A stretch of DNA of 35,435 nt from NCBI GenBank assembly GCA_018268515.1, contig JAFDWK010000033.1:1-35435 (forward strand). Direction: 5' to 3'. The translations under genes and the position numbers were made by a program. Every line of letters begins with the position of its first letter. Positions within the stretch are counted from its first letter, which is position 1. This DNA is from Actinomycetota bacterium (GTDB lineage Bacteria; Actinomycetota; Actinomycetes; Actinomycetales; Microbacteriaceae). Shown piece after piece: positions 17,036-30,112 of this stretch. The notes beneath the pieces were generated by a model. The model ran no database searches. It was not told where the DNA came from and saw nothing but the letters and a program-made list of their open reading frames with translations.

Positions 17036-17592
17036 GATGCGGACTCCGTCTCGGTCACAGCACCGCGCAGGCGGGTGCGCACGCGGGAGAGACGGTTGCG
17101 GACGACGCCGTGCCCGACGCCGAGCTCCGCGGCCGCGGCCCGGTAGTCCCAGCCCTCGGTCGCGCACAGCCGGAAGATCTCGCGGTCCAGCACGCTCATC
17201 CCGTCGAGTTCGGCGGCGATCCGGTCGGCGAGCTCGGCAGTGATCACCTGCCGCTCGACGTCGACGAGCGCCGGGATCCGCTCATCCACGCCCTCGGCGG
17301 TGTGCGCCGCGTCGCGCTGGCGTCGCCGCAGCCGGTTGGCCGCCTGGAAGCGGCAGATCGTGGCGAGCCAGGGCAGCAGCGAATCGCCCGCCAGCTCCAG
17401 GCCGGCCAGCTTCCGCCATGCGACGACGAACGTCTCCTGGGTCGCGTCTTCGGCATCCCCCGCATCGCGGAGGATGCCGTACGCGATCCAGTAGACGGGG
17501 CGCACGTACGCCCGGTACAGCGTGCGGAAGGCGGATTCGCTTCCCGCCGCCGCGCGCGCGACGAGCGTCCTGTCGTGTGCATCGTGCGCCAT
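17032..17592 (-). CDS. ECF-type RNA polymerase sigma factor
   Basis: This 186-residue protein has the two domains of extracytoplasmic-function sigma factors. Region 2 (about residues 22-95) has YRAYVRPVYWIAYGILRD, the DAEDATQETFVVAWRKL helix and the WLATICRFQAANRLRRR end of 2.4. Region 4 (about 125-180) has LSVLDREIFRLCATEG-type sequence and the helix-turn-helix YRAAAAELGVGHGVVRNRLSR. The ATG at 17592 has a GGAG ribosome binding site on the minus strand 6 nt upstream. It is translationally coupled to the DUF4349 membrane protein gene. The ECF subgroup and target promoters are unknown. Confidence 0.92.
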   Translation of the reverse strand: MAHDAHDRTLVARAAAGSESAFRTLYRAYVRPVYWIAYGILRDAGDAEDATQETFVVAWRKLAGLELAGDSLLPWLATICRFQAANRLRRRQRDAAHTAEGVDERIPALVDVERQVITAELADRIAAELDGMSVLDREIFRLCATEGWDYRAAAAELGVGHGVVRNRLSRVRTRLRGAVTETESAS

Positions 17593-17650
17593 GCCCGCTC
17601 CGTTCGGTGTCTCTCACTCAAGAGTGTCGGCACCGGCGGAATCGTCTCAG

Positions 17651-19848
17651 TCAGCCCTTGCTGACGATCGGCACGTGCGGGTCGCGCTGATGCCGCAGCC
17701 AGATCGTGGAGAGCGCCGGGACGGTGAGCGTGGCCTGGGGAGAGCCGTTCTCGACGTCGACGGCGTAGACGAGCCCGAGGTTGCCCTCGCCGTGCCCGCC
17801 GAAATCGGTTGCGTCCGTGTTCAGCACCTCGGTCCAGCCGCCGGCGAGCGGCAGGTCGAGCTTCACGCCGTGGCGCGTGGTCCCGGCGAAGTTGCTGATC
17901 ACCGCGAGGTGTCCGCCGTGCGCGTCGCGCCGCACGAAGGCGACGATGTTCGGATCCCACTCCGGTGCGCCGATCCGCGTGAACGAGCTGCTGTCGTGAT
18001 CGCGCTCCCACAGCGGCGCGTTCTGGCGATAGGCGCGGTTCAGCGCTCCGACGAACCCCTGCAGCTGGCGGTGCGAGGGCTGGTCCAGCAGCCACCAGTC
18101 CAGGCCGCGGTCCACCGACCACTCGGAGAGCTGGCCGAACTCCTGCCCCATGAACAGCAGGTTCTTGCCCGGGTGCCCCCACATGTAGCCGAGGTAGGCG
18201 CGCACGTTCGCGAGCTTCGCCGCGTGGTCACCCGGCATCTTCGAGAGCAGGCTGCCCTTGCCGTGCACGACCTCGTCGTGGCTGATCGGCAGGATGTAGT
18301 TCTCACCGAACGCGTACACGAACGAGAACGTCATCTCGCCCTGATGGTGCGAGCGGTACAGCGGATCGCGCTCGATGTAGACGAGCGAGTCGTTCATCCA
18401 GCCCATGTTCCACTTGAACCCGAAGCCGAGCCCGTTGTGATCGGTGGGTGCCGTCACGCCGGGGAAGCTCGTCGACTCCTCGGCGACCATGACGATCCCC
18501 GGGTGCTTGCGATAGGCGGTCGCGTTGACCTCCTGCAGGAACCGGATCGCCTCCAGGTTCTCCCGTCCGCCGTGCACGTTGGGCTCCCACTCGCCGTCCT
18601 CGCGGGAGTAGTCGAGGTAGAGCATCGAGGCGACGGCGTCGACGCGCAGGCCGTCGGCGTGGAACTGGTCCAGCCAGTACAGCGCGTTGGCGACGAGGAA
18701 GTTGCGCACCTCGTTGCGGCCGTAGTCGAAGATCAGCGTGCCCCAGTCCCGGTGCTCCCCGCGGCGCGGATCCGGATGCTCGTACACGGCTTCGCCGTCG
18801 AAGCGGGCGAGGGCGAAGGCATCCTTGGGGAAGTGGCCCGGCACCCAGTCGATGATGACGCCGATACCGGCCTGATGCAGCCGGTCGATGAGGTAGCGCA
18901 GGTCGTCGGGTTCGCCGTAGCGATGCGTGGCGGCGTAGTAGCCGCTCACCTGGTAGCCCCACGACCCCGAGAACGGGTGCTCCGCGACCGGCATGAACTC
19001 GACGTGGGTGAACCCGGTGGTGCTCACGTGCTCGATGAGCTCGTCGGCGATGTCCCGGTAGCCGAGTCCCGGCCGCCAGGATCCCAGGTGAAGCTCGTAG
19101 ACGCTCATCGGCTGCGCCACCGCGTGCGTCGCCGCGCGGCGGGTCATCCACGCGCCATCGCCCCAGGAGTACCCCGACCGGGTCACGATGGAGGCGGTCG
19201 CGGGCGGCGTCTCCGCGAGCTGCGCCATCGGATCCGCCTTCAGGATCCAGTTTCCGGCCGGGGTGAGGATCTCGTACTTGTAGTGCGCACCGACGTCGAC
19301 ACCGGGCAGGAACAGCTCCCACACGCCGCTGGAGCCCATGGAGCGCATGGCGTCGAGGCGGCCGTCCCATTCGTTGTGGTCGCCCACGACACGCACCGCC
19401 TGCGCGTGCGGCGCCCACACGGTGAACGAGGTGCCCTGATCGCCGTCGACGAAGCGCGGGTGGGCGCCGAGCGCCTCCCACAGGCGCTCGTGGCGGCCCT
19501 CCCGGATGAGGTGCAGGTCGAGCTCGCCGATCGTGGGGGCGTGCCGGTAGGCGTCGGGGCTGATCCAGTCCGGCGCATCGCCGTACGTCGCCTTGATCCG
19601 GTAGGCACCGGCGGGACCGGTGACCTCGCCCTCCCAGATCCCCTCGGCGAGATGGGTGAGGGGTACCTCGACACCGCCGTCGAGCAGCACCGCGACGCTC
19701 TTCGCGAGCGGTCGCAGCGCACGCACGATCGTGACACGTCTGCCGCCCGCATCGGCGGGCTGCGGATGCGCTCCGAGCACGGAGTGCGGATCGTGGTGTG
19801 CCCCCGAGGCCACGGCCTCGAGAACAGCGGGGTCGATCGCAGTGGTGA

Positions 19849-19852
<4 letters not shown>
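17651..19852 (-). CDS. glgB: 1,4-alpha-glucan branching enzyme GlgB
   Basis: This 733-residue GH13 enzyme makes alpha-1,6 branches in alpha-1,4-glucan. It has the N-terminal carbohydrate-binding modules, with PHSVLGAHP near residue 25, a central TIM barrel and a C-terminal beta domain. Catalytic residues fall at D405 (nucleophile, RVDAVASM), E458 (acid/base, VAEEST) and D526 (ISHDEVVHGKGSL). These are the same numbers as in the E. coli enzyme, which confirms the start at ATG 19852. That start overlaps the glgE stop by ATGA. With GlgE upstream, this fits the actinobacterial GlgE-GlgB pair, where GlgE lengthens chains from maltose-1-phosphate and GlgB branches them. Confidence 0.97.
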
Positions 19853-21930
<2,078 letters not shown>

Positions 21931-21936
21931 ACCCCG

Positions 21937-21942
21937 AACCTA
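21937..21942 (-). promoter_or_regulatory. -10 hexamer for a leaderless glgE-glgB transcript
   Basis: TAGGTT on the minus strand ends exactly 6 nt before the GTG at 21930. It gives glgE-glgB a promoter of its own inside the 46-nt gap after glgX. Confidence 0.6.
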
Positions 21943-21976
21943 CCGCTCCTCGGGGGTCGCGGAGGTAACAGGCGCG

Positions 21977-24073
21977 TCACTCCGCCCGGAACAGTCGCAT
22001 CGAGGTTCCGGGGAGGGCGATCACGTCGCCGGGGCGGTGCATGGTCTCCACGTCGCTGGGGCGCTCATCGGCGCTCGACCACAGCGCCACGTACCGGGTG
22101 ACGCCGGGCACGGCGGGCAAGCGCACATCGGTCGCGGTCTCGGTGCCGTGCACCATGAGCAGCACCCGGTTGTGCTCCTTGTCGTCCTCCGCGACGGCCA
22201 CGTACTGCAGGGTGCGGTTGGCCGCGTCGTTCCAGCGGTCGATCGACATGGAGTCGCCGTTCTGGTCATACCAGAGCATGTCGCTCGCACCGGGGATGTC
22301 CTCGCCCAGGCGAGCGTAGTGGGTCGGACGCAGGGCGGGGTTCTCCCGGCGCAGGCGGGTGAGCCGCGCCACGTGCGCACGCAGGGCGAGCTGCCATTCC
22401 GCGTGGTCCCAGTCCAGCCAGGTCAGGGGCGAGTCGATGCAGTACGCGTTGTTGTTGCCTTCCTGCGTGCGGGCGGTCTCGTCGCCGGCCGTGATCATGG
22501 GAACCCCGGCCGACAGCAGGAGGGTGCCGAAGAGGTTGCGCATCGCCTTACGGCGGGTGGCCTCGATCACCGGATCGGCCGTCGGACCCTCGGCGCCGTG
22601 GTTGAAGGCGCGATTGGTCTCTGCGCCGTCGCGGTTGTCCTCGCCGTTCTCCTCGTTGTGCTTGACGTTGTAGGAGACCAGATCGCGCATCGTGAAGCCG
22701 TCGTGCGCGGTCACGAAGTTGAGGCTCGCGAGCGGACCGCGATCCTCGGAGAAGGTGCGGGAGGATCCCGCCAGGCGCGTCGCCAAACCGCCGATGCCGA
22801 CCGGTGCGGTCGAGGCGCGGCGGGCGTAGTCGATGTCGCTCAGCCAGAAGTTGCGGACCCGGTCGCGATAGCGGTCGTTCCACTCGTGCCAGCCCGGGCC
22901 GAAATTGCCGGTCTGCCAGCCGCCGAGGCCCACGTCCCAGGGCTCCGCGATGATCTTGGTGCCTTCGAGGGCCGGATCGGTGCGGATCGCCTGCAGCAGC
23001 GGATGCTCCGGGGTGAACTCGTGCTGCGCATCCCGGCCGAGCGAGACCGCCAGATCGAACCGGAACCCGTCGATCTGCACCTCGTCGGCCCAGTACCGCA
23101 GCGAGTCGAGCACCATGCGACCGACGGCGTCGGAGGAGGTGTCCACGGTGTTGCCGGTTCCGGTGGTGTCGATGTACGACCCGTCGGCGTTCTGCCGGTA
23201 GTAGCGCGCGTTGTCGATGCCGCGCATGCTCATCCGGGGCCCGGCGAGGCCGCCCTCGCCGGTGTGGTTGTAGACGACATCGAGGATGACCTCGATGCCC
23301 GCCTGGTGCAGCAGCCGCACCATCCCCTTGAACTCGCGCAGCACCGCATCGGATCCGGCGCGGCGCGCCTGCCTCGTGGCGTACGGGGCGTGCGGGGTGA
23401 AGAAGCCCAGCGTGTTGTAGCCCCAGTAGTTGCTGAGACCCCGCTGCTGCAGGAAGGGCTCGGAGACGAAGGCGTGCACGGGCAGCAGCTCGAGGGCGGT
23501 CACCCCGAGGCTCTGGAAGTGATCGATCATCGCCGGATGAGCGAGGCCCGCGTAGGTGCCGTGCAGTGCGGGGGGGACGGCGGGGTGCCGCTTGGTGAGC
23601 CCCTTCACGTGGCCCTCGTAGATCACCGTGTCGGCCCACGCGGTGCGGGGCTTGTGCACGCCCCCCCAGTCGAAGGACGCGTCGACGACGACCGAGCGCC
23701 AGTCGTTCGGGCGCCCGGCCTTCACGATGCCGCGCGAGTACGGTTCGAGGAGGTTCGCGGTGGGGTCGAACGCGTTGCCGCCGCCGCCCGGACCGGTCAC
23801 CCGGATCGCGTACCGGGCGCCGTGCACGAGCAGCTCGCTGGTCACCTCCCACACGGACTGGCCCATGGGAGACAACGGCAGGGTCGCCGTCGCCCAATCC
23901 ACGTCCGCCTCGTCGAAGACCACGAGCTCCATGGCGGTCGCGTTCGTCGACCACACGCGCAGAGTGCCCACGCCGTTGTGCACCCGAACGCCGAGATCGT
24001 CGTAGGCGGTGCTGCACAGGGAGCAGACCGTGTCGACGGTCGCCGTGGCGAGGGCTGTGACATGCGGGCACAT
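21977..24073 (-). CDS. glgX: Glycogen debranching enzyme GlgX (isoamylase type)
   Basis: This 698-residue GH13_11 enzyme cleaves alpha-1,6 branches of glycogen. It has an N-terminal CBM48-like domain, the barrel motifs VVYNHTGEGG and GFRFDLAVSLGRD (nucleophile D340), IIAEPWD (acid/base E377) and VTAHDGFTMRDLVSYN (transition-state Asp), and a C-terminal beta domain. Length is normal. Unusual is the N-terminus, which carries C2, H4, C17 and C20 ahead of the first beta strand. The ATG at 24073 is backed by TATTCT 7 nt upstream on the minus strand and no ribosome binding site, so I keep these residues. It is divergent from the cysteine desulfurase gene and is followed by glgE. Confidence 0.95.
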   Translation of the reverse strand: MCPHVTALATATVDTVCSLCSTAYDDLGVRVHNGVGTLRVWSTNATAMELVVFDEADVDWATATLPLSPMGQSVWEVTSELLVHGARYAIRVTGPGGGGNAFDPTANLLEPYSRGIVKAGRPNDWRSVVVDASFDWGGVHKPRTAWADTVIYEGHVKGLTKRHPAVPPALHGTYAGLAHPAMIDHFQSLGVTALELLPVHAFVSEPFLQQRGLSNYWGYNTLGFFTPHAPYATRQARRAGSDAVLREFKGMVRLLHQAGIEVILDVVYNHTGEGGLAGPRMSMRGIDNARYYRQNADGSYIDTTGTGNTVDTSSDAVGRMVLDSLRYWADEVQIDGFRFDLAVSLGRDAQHEFTPEHPLLQAIRTDPALEGTKIIAEPWDVGLGGWQTGNFGPGWHEWNDRYRDRVRNFWLSDIDYARRASTAPVGIGGLATRLAGSSRTFSEDRGPLASLNFVTAHDGFTMRDLVSYNVKHNEENGEDNRDGAETNRAFNHGAEGPTADPVIEATRRKAMRNLFGTLLLSAGVPMITAGDETARTQEGNNNAYCIDSPLTWLDWDHAEWQLALRAHVARLTRLRRENPALRPTHYARLGEDIPGASDMLWYDQNGDSMSIDRWNDAANRTLQYVAVAEDDKEHNRVLLMVHGTETATDVRLPAVPGVTRYVALWSSADERPSDVETMHRPGDVIALPGTSMRLFRAE

Positions 24074-24080
24074 GAGGGAA

Positions 24081-24086
24081 AGAATA
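24081..24086 (-). promoter_or_regulatory. -10 hexamer for glgX
   Basis: TATTCT on the minus strand, a near-consensus -10, ends 7 nt before the ATG at 24073. No Shine-Dalgarno sequence lies between them. Confidence 0.6.
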
Positions 24087-24107
24087 CTGCGCGTGCGGCG
24101 CGGATCC

Positions 24108-24144
24108 GCTACCGGGTCCCGTGATTCCTGCTACTGAGTCCCAT
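24108..24144. repeat. 15-nt direct repeat in the glgX/desulfurase divergent promoter region
   Basis: GCTACCGGGTCCCGT (24108-24122) and GCTACTGAGTCCCAT (24130-24144) agree at 12 of 15 positions. They start 22 bp apart, about two helical turns, so a protein could bind both on one DNA face. Both lie between the two divergent starts. Confidence 0.6.
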
Positions 24145-24171
24145 CGGGGGGCGGGGTGGGAGAGTGGTGGG

Positions 24172-25344
24172 GTGCACTATCTGGATCACGCAGCCACGAC
24201 CGACCTGCGCCCCGAGGCCGCGGAGGTGTGGCTGCACGTCGCCGGGGAGACCGGCAACGCGTCGTCGACGCACGGTGCGGGGCAGCACGCCCGGCGGATC
24301 CTGGAGGAGTCGCGGGAGCGTCTCGCCGCGGCGCTGGGCTGCGACCCGATCGAGGTCGTCCTCACCTCCGGCGGCACCGAATCGGTGAACCTCGCCGTGC
24401 AGGGGCTGTGGCGGTCCCGCGCCGAGGGACAGGACGCGATCGTGCTGCCGGACGGCGAGCACCACGCGACGCTCGACACGGTCGCGGCGCTCGCCGCGGA
24501 GGGGGCGCGGGTCGTCCCTGTCGCGCTGGACGCGGCGGGCCGGATCCCCGTCGATGGCTTCTCGGCCGCGCTGGCCACGGAGGGCGCGGCCGCCGCCACC
24601 GCGCTGGTGGCGAACAACGAGGTGGGCACCGTCAACGATGCCGCGGCGCTCGCCGAAGCCGCATCGGATGCCGGGACGCCGCTGCACCTGGATGCGGTCG
24701 CCGCCTTCGGGCATCTGCCGCTGTCGTTCGCCGCGCTCCGCGGCTCGGCTCCGCCCGGTGCGGGCCTCGTGGCACTCAGCGTGGCCGGGCACAAGATCGG
24801 AGCGCCGACGGGCACCGGGGCGCTGGTCGTGGCGCGGACGGCGCGGCTGGCGCCGCTGGTGCACGGCGGCGGGCAGCAGCGCGGTCTCCGCTCCGGCACG
24901 CAGGACGTCGCCGGCGCCGCCGCATTCGCGGTGGCCGCGGAGCTCGCCGTCGCGGAGCAGGCCGCGGAGGCTGCTCGGCTCGGTGCGCTGCGCGATCGCC
25001 TCGTCTCCGGGATCCGCGAGCGGGTCGATTCCGCCGAGCTGCTCGGGGATCCGGACCCCGCCGGGCGCCTGCCGGGCAATGCGCATCTGCTGTTCCCCGG
25101 TGCGCCGAGCGAGAGCCTGCTGTTCCTGCTCGATCAGGCCGGGATCTCCGCGTCGGCGGGGTCGGCCTGCCAGGCGGGGATCGCGGAGCCCTCGCACGTC
25201 GTGCAGGCGCTGGGACGCAGCGAGGCCGAGGCGCGCAGCGTGATCCGGTTCACGCTGGGCCGCACATCGTCGGAGGCCGATGTGGATGCCGTGCTCGCGG
25301 CGATCGGCGACGCCTACGTGCGGGTCTCCCACCCCGGTCGCTGA
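24172..25344 (+). CDS. Cysteine desulfurase (NifS/IscS family)
   Basis: This 390-residue PLP enzyme takes sulfur from cysteine as a persulfide. It begins [16 protein letters not shown], the usual start for the family. The PLP-binding lysine is K208 in GHKIGAPTG, and the active-site cysteine is C333 in SAGSACQAG. The frame is open for 17 codons upstream of the GTG at 24172, but those codons give no homology and overlap the regulatory region. A hexamer GAGAGT, imperfect, ends exactly 6 nt before the GTG. The next gene, mnmA, needs activated sulfur. This gene pair is typical of actinobacteria, so this enzyme is the likely donor for tRNA thiolation. Whether it also serves iron-sulfur assembly cannot be told. 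Confidence 0.93.
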   Translation: MHYLDHAATTDLRPEAAEVWLHVAGETGNASSTHGAGQHARRILEESRERLAAALGCDPIEVVLTSGGTESVNLAVQGLWRSRAEGQDAIVLPDGEHHATLDTVAALAAEGARVVPVALDAAGRIPVDGFSAALATEGAAAATALVANNEVGTVNDAAALAEAASDAGTPLHLDAVAAFGHLPLSFAALRGSAPPGAGLVALSVAGHKIGAPTGTGALVVARTARLAPLVHGGGQQRGLRSGTQDVAGAAAFAVAAELAVAEQAAEAARLGALRDRLVSGIRERVDSAELLGDPDPAGRLPGNAHLLFPGAPSESLLFLLDQAGISASAGSACQAGIAEPSHVVQALGRSEAEARSVIRFTLGRTSSEADVDAVLAAIGDAYVRVSHPGR

Positions 25345-25357
25345 GCCACGTGCCGCT

Positions 25358-25376
25358 CGCTGAGCCTGTCGAAGCG
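25358..25376. repeat. Short palindromic intergenic element (REP-like)
   Basis: CGCTGAGCCTGTCGAAGCG contains the core GAGCCTGTCGAAG, whose reverse complement form (TTCGACAGGCTC) I recognise as a small intergenic repeat widespread in bacterial genomes. It lies in the 71-nt gap before mnmA. Only one copy is visible in the window. Confidence 0.5.
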
Positions 25377-25403
25377 TCCGGCCTGCGCTCAGCGGCCCGC
25401 TCG

Positions 25404-25409
25404 TACACT
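25404..25409 (+). promoter_or_regulatory. -10 hexamer for leaderless mnmA
   Basis: TACACT ends exactly 6 nt before the ATG at 25416. This suggests mnmA has its own promoter in addition to any read-through from the desulfurase gene. Confidence 0.6.
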
Positions 25410-25415
25410 GGTCTC

Positions 25416-26513
25416 ATGCGTGTGCTGGCGGCGATGAGCGGGGGAGTGGACTCCGCGGTGGCGGCCGCGCGCGCCGTGGAGGCGGGGCACGACGTGGTCG
25501 GCGTGCATCTCGCGCTGTCCCGTGCGGGGGGCACGCTGCGCACCGGCAGCCGCGGCTGCTGCACGATCGAGGACGCGATGGACGCGCGTCGCACGGCGGA
25601 CCTCCTCGGGATCCCGTTCTACGTCTGGGACTTCTCCGAGCGCTTCCGCGAGGACGTGATCGAGGACTTCGTGTCCGAGTACCGGGCCGGCCGCACCCCG
25701 AACCCGTGCCTGCGCTGCAACGAGAAGATCAAGTTCGCCGCCCTCCTGGAACGCGCGATCGAACTCGGCTTCGACGCGGTGTGCACCGGGCACTACGCGA
25801 CGCTCGTCGATGGCTCCGGCGGCCTCGAGCTGCATCGCGCCTCCGACGCCGCCAAGGACCAGTCCTATGTGCTCGGCGTGCTGAACGCCGAGCAGCTCGC
25901 GCACACCTATTTCCCGCTCGGATCCACGCCGTCCAAGGCGCTCGTGCGTGCGGAGGCGGCGGAGCGCGGGATCAGCGTCGCGCAGAAGCCCGACAGCCAC
26001 GATATCTGCTTCATCCCCGACGGCGACACCCGTGGCTGGCTCGCCGAGAAGGTCGGCGCCGAGCAGGGCGAGATCCTCGATCGTGACGGCGCGGTCGTCG
26101 GCACGCACGACGGCGCGCACGCCTTCACCGTCGGCCAGCGCAGGGGTCTGCGGCTCGGCGTGCCCGCCCCCGATGGCAAGCCGCGATTCGTGCTCGAGGT
26201 CCGGCCCGTGTCGAACACGGTCGTCGTCGGACCCAAGGAGGCGCTCGCGATCGCCGAGATCTCCGGGGAGCGTCGCTCCTGGGCCGGAGCAGCGCCCGCC
26301 GCGGACGAGTTCGTCTGCGAGGTGCAGATCCGGGCCCACGCGGATCCGGTTTCCGCCCGCGCCTTCATCGCGGAGGACGGCGTCCGGGTCGTCCCCGACC
26401 AGCCGCTCGACGGTGTCGCACCGGGACAGAGCGCCGTGCTGTACATCGGCACGCGGGTGCTCGGCCAGTTCACGATCGACCGCACGGTCTCCGCGGTGCC
26501 GGCCGGGGTCTGA
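25416..26513 (+). CDS. mnmA: tRNA-specific 2-thiouridylase MnmA
   Basis: This 365-residue enzyme adds sulfur to C2 of the wobble uridine in tRNA-Lys, -Glu and -Gln, after adenylating it with ATP. The PP-loop SGGVDS lies at residues 8-13. The two catalytic cysteines are C98 in NPCLRCN and C198 in SHDICF, and the C-terminal beta barrel with FTVGQRRGL and RFVLEV is complete. Length is normal. The start is fixed by the conserved [13 protein letters not shown] and by the hexamer 6 nt upstream. It follows the cysteine desulfurase gene that should supply persulfide sulfur. Confidence 0.97.
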   Translation: MRVLAAMSGGVDSAVAAARAVEAGHDVVGVHLALSRAGGTLRTGSRGCCTIEDAMDARRTADLLGIPFYVWDFSERFREDVIEDFVSEYRAGRTPNPCLRCNEKIKFAALLERAIELGFDAVCTGHYATLVDGSGGLELHRASDAAKDQSYVLGVLNAEQLAHTYFPLGSTPSKALVRAEAAERGISVAQKPDSHDICFIPDGDTRGWLAEKVGAEQGEILDRDGAVVGTHDGAHAFTVGQRRGLRLGVPAPDGKPRFVLEVRPVSNTVVVGPKEALAIAEISGERRSWAGAAPAADEFVCEVQIRAHADPVSARAFIAEDGVRVVPDQPLDGVAPGQSAVLYIGTRVLGQFTIDRTVSAVPAGV

Positions 26514-26616
26514 GACCTGCCGCATCGCGGGGCTCGATGCCGTCGCGTCGTCGCGTGACTTCCCGTCCCGGCCGGCCGCGGTGATGATGGATGCACAGCC
26601 CGACCGAGGAACCGCC

Positions 26617-26790
26617 GTGACGAGGACGTACATCCGCGATTTCCACGGTGACGATCTGGATCAGGTCCTGCGCCTGGGCGGCGTGGGGGTTCTCGCGGCC
26701 GCCGGCGCGCTGCTCACCGTCGCGGCGGTGCTGATCCCGACCCTGTCCCGCCTGCGCACACCGGTCGCCGCAGCGCTGGGCGCGGTGTGA
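26617..26790 (+). pseudogene. Chimeric remnant: acetyltransferase-like start joined to a membrane-protein tail
   Basis: A GTG with a strong GAGGA site 6 nt upstream opens a 57-codon frame. The first 18 or so residues (VTRTYIRDFHGDDLDQVLRL) look like the N-terminus of a GNAT acetyltransferase. The rest (GVGVLAAAGALLTVAAVLIP and a short basic turn) looks like the last helix of a transporter. Neither half is a full domain. I infer a deletion that joined two genes at about 26677. The frame is open further upstream within mnmA, but that is a shadow. A small expressed membrane protein remains possible. Confidence 0.4.
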
Positions 26791-26850
26791 TCGTGGCAGG
26801 CGGACCTCGGGGCAACTCGTCGCATGAGCACATGGACGCCGTCGTATGAA

Positions 26851-27240
26851 TCACCAGATGGTGGTGGCACCGAGGGCTGTCAAGGCGGGGTCTGTGCTGA
26901 GGACCGGGAGGTTCTCCAGGACACTCTGCGCCGCGATCATGCGGTCGAAGGGGTCACGATGCGGATGATCGATCGACCCCGCGAAGAGGCCGTGGCGACC
27001 GGAGACGGGCAGATCTCGGAATCCGTTGCGCACGAGGAGAGTCGGGTAATCGCGAAGGATCATCGGAAACTCCGAGAGCCGCCCGATGCGTGCTTTGGTC
27101 GTCACCTCCCATGCGCTGGCGGCGCTTGCGAGGAACTCGTTCTCCGGATCGGCGAGGAGCGCGCGTGTTGACGGAGAGAGTCGATCGCTGTCGCTGAACC
27201 ACCACAGGATCGCATGGGTATCCAGAAGATAAGCGGTCAT
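26851..27240 (-). CDS. PIN-domain toxin (VapC-type RNase)
   Basis: This 129-residue protein is a PIN-domain ribonuclease toxin. The acidic active-site set is visible: D7 in LLDTHAILWW, E in ASAWEVTTK (about residue 49), D in HRDPFDRMIAAQ (about residues 96-100) and D in VLSTDPAL (about residue 116). It is the usual length. The ATG at 27240 overlaps the antitoxin stop by ATGA and has no ribosome binding site of its own, so translation should depend on the antitoxin gene. A longer frame upstream (MERPAMTAY) lies inside the antitoxin gene and is not used. The RNA target is unknown. Confidence 0.9.
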   Translation of the reverse strand: MTAYLLDTHAILWWFSDSDRLSPSTRALLADPENEFLASAASAWEVTTKARIGRLSEFPMILRDYPTLLVRNGFRDLPVSGRHGLFAGSIDHPHRDPFDRMIAAQSVLENLPVLSTDPALTALGATTIW

Positions 27241-27461
27241 CGCGGGGCGTTCCACGCCGCGAGCTCATCGTCGGGCAATTCGTCGAAGAACGCGTCGCCC
27301 AGTGTGCCGTCGAGGCCGCCGGGGCGCCGGGAGGGCTCGAGGGGGACGAGCCGCGCGTATGGCGTGCCTGCTTTGGCGAGGATGATCTCTTCACCTGCGT
27401 GCGCGCGGTCGATCAGTCGCGAGAGCTGGGTCTTCGCGTCGTGCACGTTCACCATCGTCAT
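27237..27461 (-). CDS. Phd/YefM-family antitoxin
   Basis: This 74-residue protein pairs with the PIN toxin. Its N-terminal part (MVNVHDAKTQLSRLIDRAHAGEEIILAKAG, about residues 3-32) is the Phd/YefM DNA-binding fold. The acidic C-terminal tail (LGDAFFDELPDDELAAW) should wrap the toxin. The ATG at 27461 has GGAGG 5 nt upstream on the minus strand, which rules out the longer frame reaching to 27503. Like other Phd-type antitoxins it probably represses its own operon; candidate sites are the repeats at 27474-27493. Confidence 0.9.
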   Translation of the reverse strand: MTMVNVHDAKTQLSRLIDRAHAGEEIILAKAGTPYARLVPLEPSRRPGGLDGTLGDAFFDELPDDELAAWNAPR

Positions 27462-27473
27462 CGTCGCCTCCGA

Positions 27474-27501
27474 TGGACTAGATCCGTGGACTAAGGTTAC
27501 C
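27474..27501 (-). promoter_or_regulatory. Candidate operator/promoter of the toxin-antitoxin operon
   Basis: TGGACTA occurs twice on the plus strand (27474-27480 and 27487-27493), 13 bp apart, and is followed by the odd palindrome GGTTACC (27495-27501). On the minus strand TAACCT (27499-27494) could be a -10. All lie just upstream of the antitoxin ribosome binding site, where autorepression would act. Confidence 0.45.
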
Positions 27502-30084
<2,583 letters not shown>

Positions 30085-30112
30085 GCGCGCGACCGCCGGG
30101 GAGGAGCTGGGC

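Noticed and set aside
17650-17665. Small hairpin at the glgB stop as a terminator
   Set aside because: Only a 6-bp stem with no T tract; too weak to call.
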